A stretch of DNA of 64,000 bases from Acanthococcus lagerstroemiae (lineage: Eukaryota; Arthropoda; Insecta; Hemiptera; Eriococcidae), in contig CM063106.1 in the NCBI GenBank assembly GCA_031841125.1, forward strand, positions 44,939,806 through 45,003,805, written 5' to 3'. The notes beneath the pieces are model-generated. The model did not search any database and was not told the DNA's origin. It saw only the letters and a list, made by a program, of their open reading frames with translations. Position 1 is the first letter of the stretch. Every line of letters starts with the position of its first letter. Positions 21,166-31,472 of this stretch are shown here, one piece after another. A program made the translations under genes and the position numbers.

Positions 21166-21850
21166 TACTACCCTGATTCGTGTTCATCTTTGACTACATC
21201 CCATCGGCCTTTAACCAAACTCATTCGGCAAATGCCAGCAAATCCTAGCAAGGCTTTTTTTTACGCCGAGAACACCTGATTGCATTCTTTTTCGGTCCAT
21301 AATTTATGATCTTTTCTTTCGCCATTTGTAAAAATTAACATCCTTCTCCAGCTCATTTCCAGGTTATCATTGGTGGTCCATATTGAGGTACCAAAACAAA
21401 CATTTTTCAAAATGACTTACTGCTAGTTCTGAACCTTCAGTCGAAAAACTCTGTACAGCATTCGAATAGTATTCCTTTGGGCTGAAGAAAACACCTCCGA
21501 AATATGTTTTCAATCAGTCTTTTCCAAAATTATGACACAAAATGTACATGACAATGAAAAATGTTAAAAGCAGAAAAAGAAAAATCGTATTTCTTAGGAA
21601 GGGGGGGGGGGAAGGCTTCCAAGTTTGAATTTTCAACATGTATTCAGATGGCACATCAAGGACATCTTAGATTTTTTATCGGCAGGTAGCACCATAAACA
21701 GATGAGAAAGGTCGGTCGGTGGTCCATATCAGGCTACTTTTACCTTATTAGAGAAGTCGACGTAACTCGGACAGTCGTACAAAATATGAAAATTAATAAA
21801 GATTTCGGGGCCACTGATTTCGAAAATGACCCTCTTATTCTTGATTATGT
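21166..21850. other. intron sequence, nothing recognised
   Basis: A minus-strand open frame near 21490-21370 ends at a GTAAGT, but it has no family similarity I can recognise and the phase is wrong for the missing guanylate cyclase exon. A G-run is at 21601. Confidence 0.4.
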
Positions 21851-21851
21851 A

Positions 21852-22965
21852 GGGGAGAGTGGGGAGGATTTAGACAGTTTTTGCATGTTGACTTTTACGT
21901 GGAAACTGTGAGATTTTTTGTGACAATTGCACCCCATCATCGTAAATTTTGGACTTTTATACATCTAAAATAATTTTTGTTTCCCATTTTTATCTTCATC
22001 ATCACCATGATAATTAATTTTCAAAAACTTGATTTTTTTCTATCCGAAACCTGACAGGTGGGTGACCATTCGGACAAGTTATGGGAAGGATTCGGACACG
22101 ACATAAAATTCCATAAAAATTGAAGAAAATATACACAAACGCAAATTTATTATTTAATTACGAAAATGAAACTTCGTAAACAACATAAAAGCCATTCAAA
22201 CGGATAATTATCGATAAAATACCGTTTAATATCGATTTTGTCGCTGAGTCTTTTTTTCATCATTAACCTTGTCAAGTGTTTCAATAATATCAGAAAAAGG
22301 CACAAACGAGGTATCCGGTACGTCCGAGAAATAAAAGTGATCAAGCACCTACGAAAAAAAAAACCACACATCGGCACTTCTTATCACATTGAGATGTGAG
22401 AACACCATTTGTCCGAATGCTCCCAACCTATTGGGATGTTAACCTCACCTAGGTAACGCTATAGTATTGTGGTAAGATGACAATGGCGAGGACAACTGAT
22501 AAGAATTGAAAGGGGGATGATTTCGTGAAATCATCTCCTCCCTTTCGTACCTTATCACCTCGTTTTTACCGGCAGGGATATAACTTCGGAAACTCAGATT
22601 AACATCCCAATCATTTTCATGAACTTTTTCTACATGAAGCGACACTCAGCCGTAACGACACAAATTGCTTACCTACTTATTTTCGAATATCCAACCTACC
22701 TAACAAAAATCAATTGAAATTGATATCTTTTCAGAAAGCCAAAAATATTTCATTTTTAAAAATTGGTGGCTAAGCAAAAAAAAAAAAAAACAGTAAAAAA
22801 GTACACGCGAAAATGATAAAAGTCTGAATTTTTTTTGCATAAATGAATAGACATCAATATAATGAAGTTTCATTTTGGAAACAACTCGCAATATTTGAAA
22901 ATATTGAAGCCCCAAATGGGGGTCATCCAAATCCTCCCCGTGTCCGATTTCTCCCCACTCTCCCC
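21852..22965. mobile_element. DNA transposon with TA target duplication and GGGGAGAGTGG TIRs (copy 2)
   Basis: The left end is TA-GGGGAGAGTGGGGAGGATT and the right end is TTTCTCCCCACTCTCCCC-TA. The TIR core GGGGAGAGTGGGGA is shared with 2239-4230. Flanking TAs are at 21850-21851 and 22966-22967. The motif TTCGGACA is repeated subterminally, often with GGATTCGGACACG-like context. The body is 1114 bp with no transposase. Confidence 0.75.
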
Positions 22966-23321
22966 TACCAAAATCTGAATTTCGTTCTTTGAATACGCAA
23001 TGTTGATGTAACTTGGAGAATTGAACCGCATGCACCGAAAAGGTATTTTTTGAAACGACGATCTTGAACATTGTGTATATTTCAGGCCCATCCCAATCTG
23101 GGTTTTAAAGTTTATGTACGAGACTCGTACCTTCAATTATTTGCACTAGCAATTTTAGACACAGTTTCGGGATGGATGAAATTGATGTAGAAGAAAGCGA
23201 AACGAACGCGAAAACATGGAACGGAAGTGACTTAGTAACACGCCGTCTACATTTAATGAGATACAGAGCGAAAGAAAGAGATCGCGTATGCGAAAGTAAG
23301 GCTCTATTTGAACACTGTGAA

Positions 23322-23916
23322 CAGAGTTGTTACGTTTAAAACATATTTTAAACACCAGAAAAAAACAAAAACATGTTTTAAACCAAAGACCCGCTGTAAA
23401 AGTATTTTTTATTCAAAACATTGTATTTTGTGCTTCTATTTTTTTTGTTTTAAACACGCTTTTTATTTGATTTTAGTTTTTTTTAGAGAAGTTGAAAATT
23501 TGAAATAAATGTCTCATTGAATCACAAATCTTGTATTTAATCAATGCAACCGAACACAATACACATCACAGAAACTTATTTTTATCTTATCTTTTATGAA
23601 AGTAAAAACATGAAAGAGAAATTGAGTTTTTCAGAAAAACTTATCATTAATTTAATGGTACATTATCAGTCCCAATTTGGTATACCACTGTTGTGCATAA
23701 CAGGCGAAAAAAAGTAAAAAGCCAAGAAAAAAATGAATTGTATTCAATTTTTTTGGTTTTAAACAGTTTAAAACACGTTTTAAATGTGTTTTAAACACCC
23801 TAATTTTGAACTGTCATATTTCGCGTTTTAAACAAAAAAAAACAAAAACAGTTTTAAACAAAAAAAAAGAGTTTGTATTGTTGGTTCAAAAAAAAACTGT
23901 TTGTTTTGCAACCCTG
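23322..23916. mobile_element. hAT MITE rich in GTTTTAAAC palindromes, perfect 8-bp TSD
   Basis: The 595-bp element begins CAGAGTTGTTACG and ends with the inverse-type TTTTGCAACCCTG. ACTGTGAA is repeated exactly on each side (23314-23321 and 23917-23924). The interior carries many copies of GTTTTAAAC or TTTAAA-centred palindromes, especially near both ends (23333-23386 and 23757-23858). It is non-coding and AT-rich. Confidence 0.85.
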
Positions 23917-24302
23917 ACTGTGAAGTAAAATAGAACCAAGTGACAAAATCTGTTTTTTCAGCAAACGTGATTCGAAGTTCAACAGCCATATAGAAACTAG
24001 ATGACGTAGCGTTTACTGAAGGTATTTTCAACGTGAGTACACATTTTTATGTCCGGGGCCCAATTAAAAAAAAATCTACTTTCTCCACTCTTTTCCAACG
24101 ATACTAATATAACTCATTTTGTCAACAAATATCGCTTGGTTCTGTTTCGCTTAACAGGTAACAGCGTCCATTTGAACGTGCTTTTTCAGGAGTGTTATAA
24201 CTTATAACTTATAAGTCACATTTTAGGGAATTTCAGTTAGTCATGGTATCATACAAGAAATTTAACGCTGCACACGATGGTACCACTGGTTTTCCGCGGT
24301 CG

Positions 24303-24845
24303 CATTGTTAAAGCCGAAACTAACGTCCTAAACCTTAACGACGCAAGAATGTTATTCGGACTTGAAAGAATAGTGACTGACATCTGGTGGAATTTTTTTG
24401 CACTTTCGCATGTAGGTAAAATGGAGCGCCATTATACGCACTATTATTAACACACACAGCATGCAGAGACCCATTTTACCTACATAGAACAGTTGCAACG
24501 CTAGCGCGCCACCAATCCTTCAAGTCCGAATAAGTCCAGCATTCGCGTTTGAACGCTAAAGAGTCGCTCTCTAGCGGCCTACAGAAATGCGGCGCGCTGA
24601 TTGGTGTATTTGGACAAAAAGATGATCAATGACAAAAATGTTTAGTAAAAAACTGAATTTGGGCTCATCGAAAAGGAAATGATAAGAGCTGACACTTTGG
24701 TTCTCTTCAGTTTTCCATGAAAAACAATATTGAAAATGCTAGAGCTCATTTTACTTGTACATGTTTTTATAGTAAAAATACACCGATCATCTTTTCGGCC
24801 ACAACACTAGCGCACCTACAGGAGTGTCCAAACGCCAACAGTCTT
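24303..24845 (-). mobile_element. partial reverse copy of the long-TIR element interior
   Basis: This stretch is the reverse complement of about 12695-13225 of copy 1, with roughly 85-90% similarity. It includes the 76-bp hairpin at 24410-24485 and the block around GCCGCTAGAGAGCGACTCT. The long TIRs are absent, so it is a fragment or a related shorter family. Confidence 0.7.
24410..24485. repeat. 76-bp palindromic mini-element, second copy
   Basis: ATGTAGGTAAAATGG (24410-24424) and its exact inverse (24471-24485) enclose a 46-bp loop that matches the loop at 13063-13108 in reverse orientation. Confidence 0.65.
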
Positions 24846-25299
24846 GTACGACACTCGCGTTTTCTGCTGCATCTTTGTTTTCCCTCTCCTGAAAAATCGT
24901 GAATTTAGACTTATAATACTCTCGAAAAAGCACGTTCATTTTTTTAATTTGTGAGGATAAAGACAGCCGCCATTTTCTTTCCAGTTGGGCCCGTCAAAAG
25001 AAAATCGGCTGAACGGTAACCAACACCGTATGACTATTGGGATATAAATCTGCACTAAAGAGTGCGGCAAAATCACCTGTGCGGGTGTTAGCGGGGGAAA
25101 GGAAAAGGTGATCATATGTACTTTCAAATAGAAACACTGCTATCTTCAGGACGGGAACAAACGAGTAGAAATTACTCTACCAATGGAACTGATTATAATT
25201 CAAATTTTTAGTGATGATGCAGTTAAATTTAGGACAAGCTTTCTTTGAAAGTGAATTTCAGATCGACTTAATGATAGTTGAAGTTTGCTTCTCGCTTAC

Positions 25300-25459
25300 G
25301 GATAAATCTCCATGATCACCCATTCATACCATTGATAAAACGCAATCGTGCCAACAGTTGCAACTCGGCCGTACAGGGCCAGTACAGGGCTAGTATCGAC
25401 TACTCTTATCAGCGACCAAAAGGTGAAGTTTTTAATCACATGTAGCAAAATTTTGGAAT
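25300..25459 (-). CDS. possible receptor guanylate cyclase exon (upstream ectodomain)
   Basis: This minus-strand open segment has a donor GTAAGC at 25299 and a possible acceptor TTTTCATACCTAG before 25459. It encodes KNFTFWSLIRVVDTSPVLAL followed by YGRVATVGTIAFYQWYEW. The layout (an IR-x(6)-P stretch, then a hydrophobic helix ending in W-Y-x-W) resembles the region of ANF-receptor-type domains where an R-x-x-P strand precedes a helix and a conserved tryptophan. It lies upstream of, and on the same strand as, the confirmed exons. The phase (ends in 2) does not fit the 19057 exon directly, so a missing exon is required. The residue match is weak, and this could be a fortuitous frame. Confidence 0.4.
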
Positions 25460-25575
25460 CTAGGTATGAAAACAGCCTTAATTGAAAGGAAATTCTTTGT
25501 TCGAAAAATTCGTCCCTCTTTGAATACCTCAAAAACGTCTTACTTTTCGAGATATTTCAATTTTAATGAGTATGT

Positions 25576-28500
25576 ATATTAATGGGGAAAATGTATAGAT
25601 TCACATTTTGCTACTTATCACTTCGACTCGATAGCGACGCGCTCTGACGGATGTACGGCCCGAATAGTGTGTTCCAAATGAGAATAGACTAAAATTTAAG
25701 GGGCAAAATTAATGTTCGCGTCACACTGAACGGTCAACCGAATGGTTAGTTACCAGTTCCATGCGCACTGCTAAATAACGAGCAAATGTTGATCTTTCGG
25801 TTTGTCGAGGATTGTATCTATCGTGTCGATTGTTTTTGTTTTGAAGTTCAGGATTTAATTGCAACGTAATAACATCATTGTGCGTGTGCGCCTTCAGTGT
25901 GACGGGTTTCTTTTCCGTGCCCTTCGGACTAGAGCTACTATTCGGACTACCGCGTCGTCTATCACTTCATGAATATTGCGGGTTGCGTTAGTCTATTCTC
26001 ATTTGGAACAGACTTTAGTCATCGTTTTACGGAACAAACTGGAAAGAAAATGGCAGCTTTCTTCACCTGCCTTCGTATAGAGCTCTAGTGAATCTAGACT
26101 GCTTTCCCTCCACACCTCCATCAACAGTCTACTGTCAGATAACATTCAGTACAAGCACCTACCGATTGATGTAGCAACTCAGGGTAAAAGAAGCTTCGCT
26201 TATGTCGGATACCTCACGTCTTTTTTTTTTATAATTCTCTGTTTGATTTCTGGAAGAATAAGATATGCTGCAAAACAAGAACCAAGAGCTAGAAGTAACT
26301 GTGTATTATCAGGACTCAGACGATGTGGCAGTTCACAGTTCAGGCTAACTATGAAATGAATTTGTACAAATGCAGAAAAAGTTGACATTTGGTATGGATG
26401 TACGGTTGACGTCCTTGGTCAACACACTAACAGTCTTGAAGAGTCTCGTTTGAGCTTCGTCTCTTAGGGGACTGAATGTCCCCCAAAATTTAGTTTTCAC
26501 ATTGATATTTTTGTGGTTCTATCGTCTCTAGCGAACGGAAAGGGATGCAAATTATTCTCTTCCCACCCCCGTACCTACCCCTGGAATTTTTTCCTCTCCC
26601 CACACTCTTTGAAATTTATGTTTTTCTATGTTTCTTTACATTAAAACAACTTTTGAAAGCTAGACTCTATGTAATAATTTTTCTTCACAAATGCGATTAC
26701 CTCGAAGATAAGATGAAAAGACATAATTCTGGTTTAAATTTCGAGGTCAGCGTAGTAAAAAATCAATTTTCTCCCGAATATTTTTTTTATTTTCCTAAGC
26801 GTATTTTTTATGAAGCAAAAAAACCTATTCGCTAAGACGTCAGATAAATCTTTCGTGTCTTTATACCGCAAATAAAAGCCACCTCGTATTTCTTTCGTCC
26901 ATTTTTAGTATACAGCGAATTCGGCGTTTATTCAAATTCGAAATTTTAATCAAACGGCAGTGACGATAAACAGAAAGTTAACTGCCAGAAAAGGGAAGAC
27001 GAAAGATGAGGATTAAGTATATGCTTTCACTAAATAGGAGGTTGGCAGCTTTCAGTTAATTAGTTGTGAAGGAAGGGTAGCTTATGAGCGATTTATCGGA
27101 CTACAAGAAAGTGCAAAATGTTGAAGGTGAGGAAGAGACGGGAGAAAAATTCGGCTGTCCCTTTCGTAATTGTCGAGATCGACTGTCGACGAAATGGCTT
27201 ATACATCGGGCGGCGGTGATTGAAAAGAGCGATTTTTCTCACTTTTTGTGTATCGACTTTTCTAACGTGGCAGAGAAAGCACGATTAATGAGTAAATTGA
27301 ATACGACACAAAAGACGTCTCCTGACGTGTCACATTCAAACCGACTCGGATCTATCACGGCGCATTTTCTATAAAGCGAAGACTACGAGAGGAAAATTAA
27401 ATGAAAAAAGGGTAAAGTTAAATGAGATGCCAGTGCGGCTGAGTGAAGTTCGGCGAAATTATTGTACGTGACGTTCGGATTCCTTTGACGTGAAATAATG
27501 AACATGATTAAAGTAAACTCGTCTGTTGTAGTCGATGTAGACGCGAATATCGGAATTCTGGCAAATTGCGGCCATTTATAATAAGCTTTATTACGACGTA
27601 AATATGTCTGCTGGCTGACCGGAAGGAGAATCAGCGAAGCCGGCATTTTAGTAATATTAATAACGTTTCCGACCACGAACATGAACCCGCGGTTACCTCG
27701 GCATGAATCGGTTTCCTTTTTCATAATAATCGTACTTAGTCACCAAATCACGGCTATATTCGTCCCACCAGGGTGATGATTTTTGGAAACATGTCAAGGG
27801 GTGTGCGATATCGAAAACTAAGAAAATGGTCAAGTGTGAAAAATTACCTGGCCTGTCTTGTGTCTATAATATAAAAAACAAAAATATCAAAAATGGTCAA
27901 CTGGTATCGAATGAGTAGAGCTCTTGTACTTTTAGTCGCACTCGAGAATTCATATTTTCGATGTTATCATTCTAAGGGTTGTTATTAATGAATACTACTT
28001 CGTGCCATTCGGTAATACGTTTCCATACAGCCTCCCATTTTGAAACGATAGAACCATTGCCAAGTTTTCGAATTCGTTCACAAACATCGGACCTTTTCCG
28101 AACATTTGGAAAGTTATTTGTTTTACTGTTAATGAACGGCAGGCCGACACTATGCGATTAAAATAAAAAATAGAAAAAAAAATAGAAAAAAACTGAAAAG
28201 GCGGAGTAAATAATACGACTCATAATAGAGCTGCCCAGCGAAATGGCAAACGGACGAACTTTTTAGTGTTGTGTTTTGCAGTTCCTTCCCCGTTCAGTTC
28301 CACAATTAATGAATTCGATGATACAGAGACTTGGAACCAACATCGATGCTTCACTCAACGGGTTTAGAACAGATCAGGGTTATAAAATTGAAAACGATTC
28401 GGAATTACTCGGATTGATATCTTGATAGAGCTTATTAAGTCATTGGCAGAACGTATCGAAGCGACTTCTTCGAAGGGGCTTCAATTTTTCAGTTTAGTGA

Positions 28501-28664
28501 GATACGTTTTCTGCACGGTAAAATTTCGCTTTTCCTAGATTTTAATTTCCCTAGTCAAGTTAAAATTGAACGCTGAAACGGCTGGAAAAATGTTTTGCAA
28601 CGGAGTCATTGCTCAAATTGGTTTATCAATAATTGATCACTGAAAAAAGTGACTTCGCTCCTCG
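25576..28664. repeat. 3.09-kb direct repeat, left copy (R1)
   Basis: This block is nearly identical to 31473-34543 over its whole length, with about a dozen substitutions, one 18-bp indel (near 25926) and small homopolymer changes. The differences cluster in the outer parts; I saw none between about 26600 and 28140. It begins ATATTAATGGGGAAAATG and ends GACTTCGCTCCTCG, directly against the copia fragment. No TG...CA termini, primer-binding site or gene is visible inside. Short open frames in it are shared by both copies but match nothing I know. Confidence 0.95.
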
Positions 28665-31180
28665 AAATATGCGAAGACTGCATATATGGTAAGAGCTGTA
28701 GATTGCCTTTTGGTACAAATCGAAAAGCCAGCAAACCAGGAGAAATCCTATCAACAGATGTTATAGGACCGTTTGATGAATCCTTCTCTAGTTATAAGTA
28801 TTTTGTTATCTTCAAAGATGCTTATACCAAATTTCGCTATGGCTTTGTGATGAAAGAAAAATCTGAAGTTAAAGATTGCATGAAAGCAGTTCTCGCCCAT
28901 GCTAAGAACATAGGACATTCTGTGAAAGAATTGGTCAGTGATGGCGGTGGAGAATTTATCAACAGAGAAGTGGATGCAATCCTCAAGGATTTTGGTGTAG
29001 AAAAGCATACCACAGCACCCTACACTCCGCAACAGAATGGGAAGGCCGAGCGTGAAAACAGAACAGTTGTAGAAATGGCGCGCACCTTCAAGTATTCAAA
29101 TAAAGACATTGAGTATCCAGATGAAATATGGGCTGAGCTAATGCAAACTGCAGTCTATGTTCTCAACAGAACCGCAAAGTCTTCTGAAGAAAGTAAATCA
29201 CCATATGAGTCATGGTTGGGGAAAACACCAAGAATCAAACACTTGAGAATAATTGGTTCAACAGCCTACTTCCATATTCCGGACAAGAAAAGGAGAAAAA
29301 TGGATGCAAAAGCCAAGAAAGGAGTGTTGGTTGGATATGATGGTGATCAGCGCTATCGAATCTATGTTCCAGAAGAAAGAGAAGTCTACCTATCCAGGGA
29401 TGTGATGTTTCAAGAAACGCTGAAAGATTGTAAAGCCAAAGTAGAACTTCTGATTCAACCACAAAATATCAATAAAGAATCTGTGGTAGAAAAGAACTCA
29501 GATGAACCCAAGAATATAGAAAGTTCAGATGAGTCAGAAAGCGATGATCCAGAAAAATTGGGAGAGAACAGTGGGCCTAGGACAAGAACTCAAACAGGAA
29601 CTGCACTCAAACAACCCAGTTATCTAGATGAATATGTTTGTTTTGCCGAAATTGAGACGCCTACAACGTTTGAACAAGCCATTTCAGGAAGCGAGAAAAG
29701 TGAATGGCAAAAAGCGATGGAAAGTGAACTAAAGTCACTAAAAGAAAACAATACTTGGGAGGAAGTGGCTTTACCAAAAGGCTGCAAGGCTCTTCCATGT
29801 AAATGGGTCTACAGAGTTAAAACCAATCCAGATGGAAGCGTTGATAGATTTAAAGCTCGTTTGGTTGTAAAAGGTTTCAGTCAATGTGAAGGAGTTGACT
29901 ATGATCAAACGTTTAGTCCTGTTATACGTTTGGCCACTGTTAGATGCGTTATAGGAGTTGCCGCTAGTGAGAACATGAAGTTGACTCAATTTGATGTATC
30001 CACTGCTTTTCTTTATGGAGAGCTCAAGGAAGAACTCTATATGCAGAAGCCAGAAGGTTTTGAAGGAGAAAAAGGAAAGGTCTGTAAGCTCATTAAAAGT
30101 CTGTATGGATTAAAGCAGGCGCCTCGTTGTTGGAGTGAGCGGTTTGGCGATTTTTTGAAAAAAGAGAGTTTCAAAATGAGCAAAGCCGACCCTTGTTTAT
30201 TCACTTACGAAGAAAATGGCGAAAAGATGTTGCTTACCATGTACGTCGATGATGGTTTAATAGCGTATTCAGATCAGAAGGTCCTAGATTGTTTTCTTAA
30301 CAAGTTGAGACAAGAATTCAAGATAGTATCAAAGGAAGCAAACTACTATCTGGGTCTTGAAATCAAGAAAACAAATGACGGAATTACAATAACTCAGAAA
30401 GGGTATGCCAAGAAAATGCTGAGTAAGTTTGGATTCAATGATAGTAGACCAATTTGCACTCCTATGCTGAAAGGAACCAATGTGGAACAATCTAAAAAGG
30501 AACAAGAGAAGGCATTTCCATATCGACAAGTAGTCGGGTCACTCATGTATCTTATGACTGGAACTAGACCAGATTTAGCCTACAGTATTGGCGTGCTCTC
30601 GAGAAGCCTAGAAAACCCTGCCAATGAAGATATTGCGCGTGCTAAGAGAGTACTTCGATATGTCAAAGGAACTGCGGATTTTGGTATTAGATACAGCATG
30701 AGGTCAAAAGAACTTGAGTGCTACAGCGACGCAGACTTTGGTGGTTGTCAAACAACAGCAAGATCAACTACTGGAATTATAATAAAGTATGCAGCAGGTG
30801 CAGTCTCCTGGCTGAGTCAACGCCAGACGTCAATTGCGCTCTCCACAACAGAGGCAGAAATAGTAGCTGCAAGTGAAGCAGGGAAGGAGGCAGTTTGGCT
30901 AACTGAAATGCTGAAAAGTCTGGTTGGTAGGAAGTTTGTGCCTACCCTTCTCATGGACAATGCTGCCGCTTTAAAGTTAGCTGAAAATCCGGTTATGCAT
31001 CGTCGAACCAAACATATTCACCGACGTCATATGTACATTCAAGAATTGGTGTCTAATGGTGATATTCGCGTCAGCTATGTTATGTCAGAGGATCAACTAG
31101 CTGATATGTTGACAAAGCCCTTGGAGCGAGTAAGGCTCTATGCTCTTTGCGAAAAGATTGGTTTACAGCAAAATTGTTAA
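28649..31180 (+). CDS. Ty1/copia-type pol polyprotein, truncated at the N-terminus (integrase, reverse transcriptase, RNase H)
   Basis: An uninterrupted frame of 843 codons, with no stop or frameshift. Real copia sequence begins at 28665, since the first five codons (GTG start) derive from the adjoining repeat. In order: the tail of the GAG-pre-integrase zinc motif (CEDCIYGKSCRLPF, residues 8-21); an integrase core with catalytic D37, D98 and E134 (the spacing is the classic DD35E; note APYTPQQNGKAERENRT); a Ser/Glu/Asp-rich linker (about 280-320); a reverse transcriptase with KARLVVKGFSQ and the YVDD box (about residue 532); and an RNase H (SDADFGG, STTEAE, and MHRRTKHIHRRHMYIQ with DQLADMLTKPL at the end). 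Gag, protease and most of the zinc motif are missing. The order IN-RT-RH identifies Ty1/copia. The intact frame implies a young element. Confidence 0.95.
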   Translation: MTSLLEICEDCIYGKSCRLPFGTNRKASKPGEILSTDVIGPFDESFSSYKYFVIFKDAYTKFRYGFVMKEKSEVKDCMKAVLAHAKNIGHSVKELVSDGGGEFINREVDAILKDFGVEKHTTAPYTPQQNGKAERENRTVVEMARTFKYSNKDIEYPDEIWAELMQTAVYVLNRTAKSSEESKSPYESWLGKTPRIKHLRIIGSTAYFHIPDKKRRKMDAKAKKGVLVGYDGDQRYRIYVPEEREVYLSRDVMFQETLKDCKAKVELLIQPQNINKESVVEKNSDEPKNIESSDESESDDPEKLGENSGPRTRTQTGTALKQPSYLDEYVCFAEIETPTTFEQAISGSEKSEWQKAMESELKSLKENNTWEEVALPKGCKALPCKWVYRVKTNPDGSVDRFKARLVVKGFSQCEGVDYDQTFSPVIRLATVRCVIGVAASENMKLTQFDVSTAFLYGELKEELYMQKPEGFEGEKGKVCKLIKSLYGLKQAPRCWSERFGDFLKKESFKMSKADPCLFTYEENGEKMLLTMYVDDGLIAYSDQKVLDCFLNKLRQEFKIVSKEANYYLGLEIKKTNDGITITQKGYAKKMLSKFGFNDSRPICTPMLKGTNVEQSKKEQEKAFPYRQVVGSLMYLMTGTRPDLAYSIGVLSRSLENPANEDIARAKRVLRYVKGTADFGIRYSMRSKELECYSDADFGGCQTTARSTTGIIIKYAAGAVSWLSQRQTSIALSTTEAEIVAASEAGKEAVWLTEMLKSLVGRKFVPTLLMDNAAALKLAENPVMHRRTKHIHRRHMYIQELVSNGDIRVSYVMSEDQLADMLTKPLERVRLYALCEKIGLQQNC

Positions 31181-31233
31181 CTTTTTTAAAGAAGTTTTTT
31201 TTTGTAAGTTTTTTTTTTTTAAATGTATTTTTC

Positions 31234-31245
31234 AGCAAGAGAAGG
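31234..31245 (+). promoter_or_regulatory. copia polypurine tract
   Basis: AGCAAGAGAAGG lies directly before TGTTGA, the expected order for second-strand priming next to a 3' LTR. Confidence 0.6.
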
Positions 31246-31472
31246 TGTTGAGTTTAGGAATGCTATCATATACATTTAAGTTGTTCAGTGTACACATGCC
31301 TTAAGATTATGTTGTTACTACAGTTTGTACGCACCTTTTACTAAAGTCTTATCTTTTAGTCTGATAAAATTTTCGACAGTTTTTTTTTTTTAATTCGGTA
31401 CAAGATGTATTCCGTTTGTCATTAAAAGTACTTTGTTTTCATTTTCGCGAGTTTTCATTATGTGAATTTAAG
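31246..31472 (+). mobile_element. truncated 3' LTR of the copia element
   Basis: It starts TGTTGAGTTTAGGAATGC after the polypurine tract, like many copia LTRs, and runs 227 bp to the junction with the right repeat. No CA end is found. The LTR therefore appears cut exactly where R2 begins. No 5' LTR is present in the window. Confidence 0.6.

Larger units (their letters stand above)
1192..25459 (-). other. gene span: receptor-type guanylate cyclase (partial, both ends outside or missing)
   Basis: This is the region covered by the exons recognised for one minus-strand gene: 25459-25300 (tentative), 19057-18804, 12111-11966, 10404-10257, 1600-1510 and 1382-1192. The last five total 830 nt. Every junction among them is phase-compatible (0/0, 2/1, 0/0, 1/2) and falls where family members keep contiguous motifs. 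The product is an ANF-receptor-like ligand-binding ectodomain, one transmembrane helix and a cytoplasmic start. The junction 25300 to 19057 is not phase-compatible (phase 2 against phase 1) and the mid-ectodomain motifs are missing, so at least one further exon between them was not found. Introns are large (about 6.7 and 8.7 kb) because of transposon insertions. The match is closest to what I know of insect Gyc32E-type receptors, but the orthology assignment is inference. Confidence 0.8.

Noticed and set aside
21366..21500. Minus-strand frame ending at a GTAAGT as the missing guanylate cyclase exon
   Set aside because: The frame that is open ends in phase 0, whereas phase 1 is required, and the residues show no match to the family.
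26545..26835. 96-codon frame repeated at 32425-32715
   Set aside because: Low-complexity Phe/Leu/Pro-rich translation of pyrimidine-rich DNA. The duplicates differ at random codon positions.
27084..27374. 96-codon plus-strand frame in R1 (same at 32964-33254) as a small gene
   Set aside because: No recognisable family. Two identical copies do not count as conservation here because the whole 1.5-kb core is identical.
27383..27724. 113-codon minus-strand frame in R1 (same at 33263-33604) as a gene
   Set aside because: The frame is identical in both repeats only because the repeats are nearly identical. No domain, splice context or codon signal supports it.
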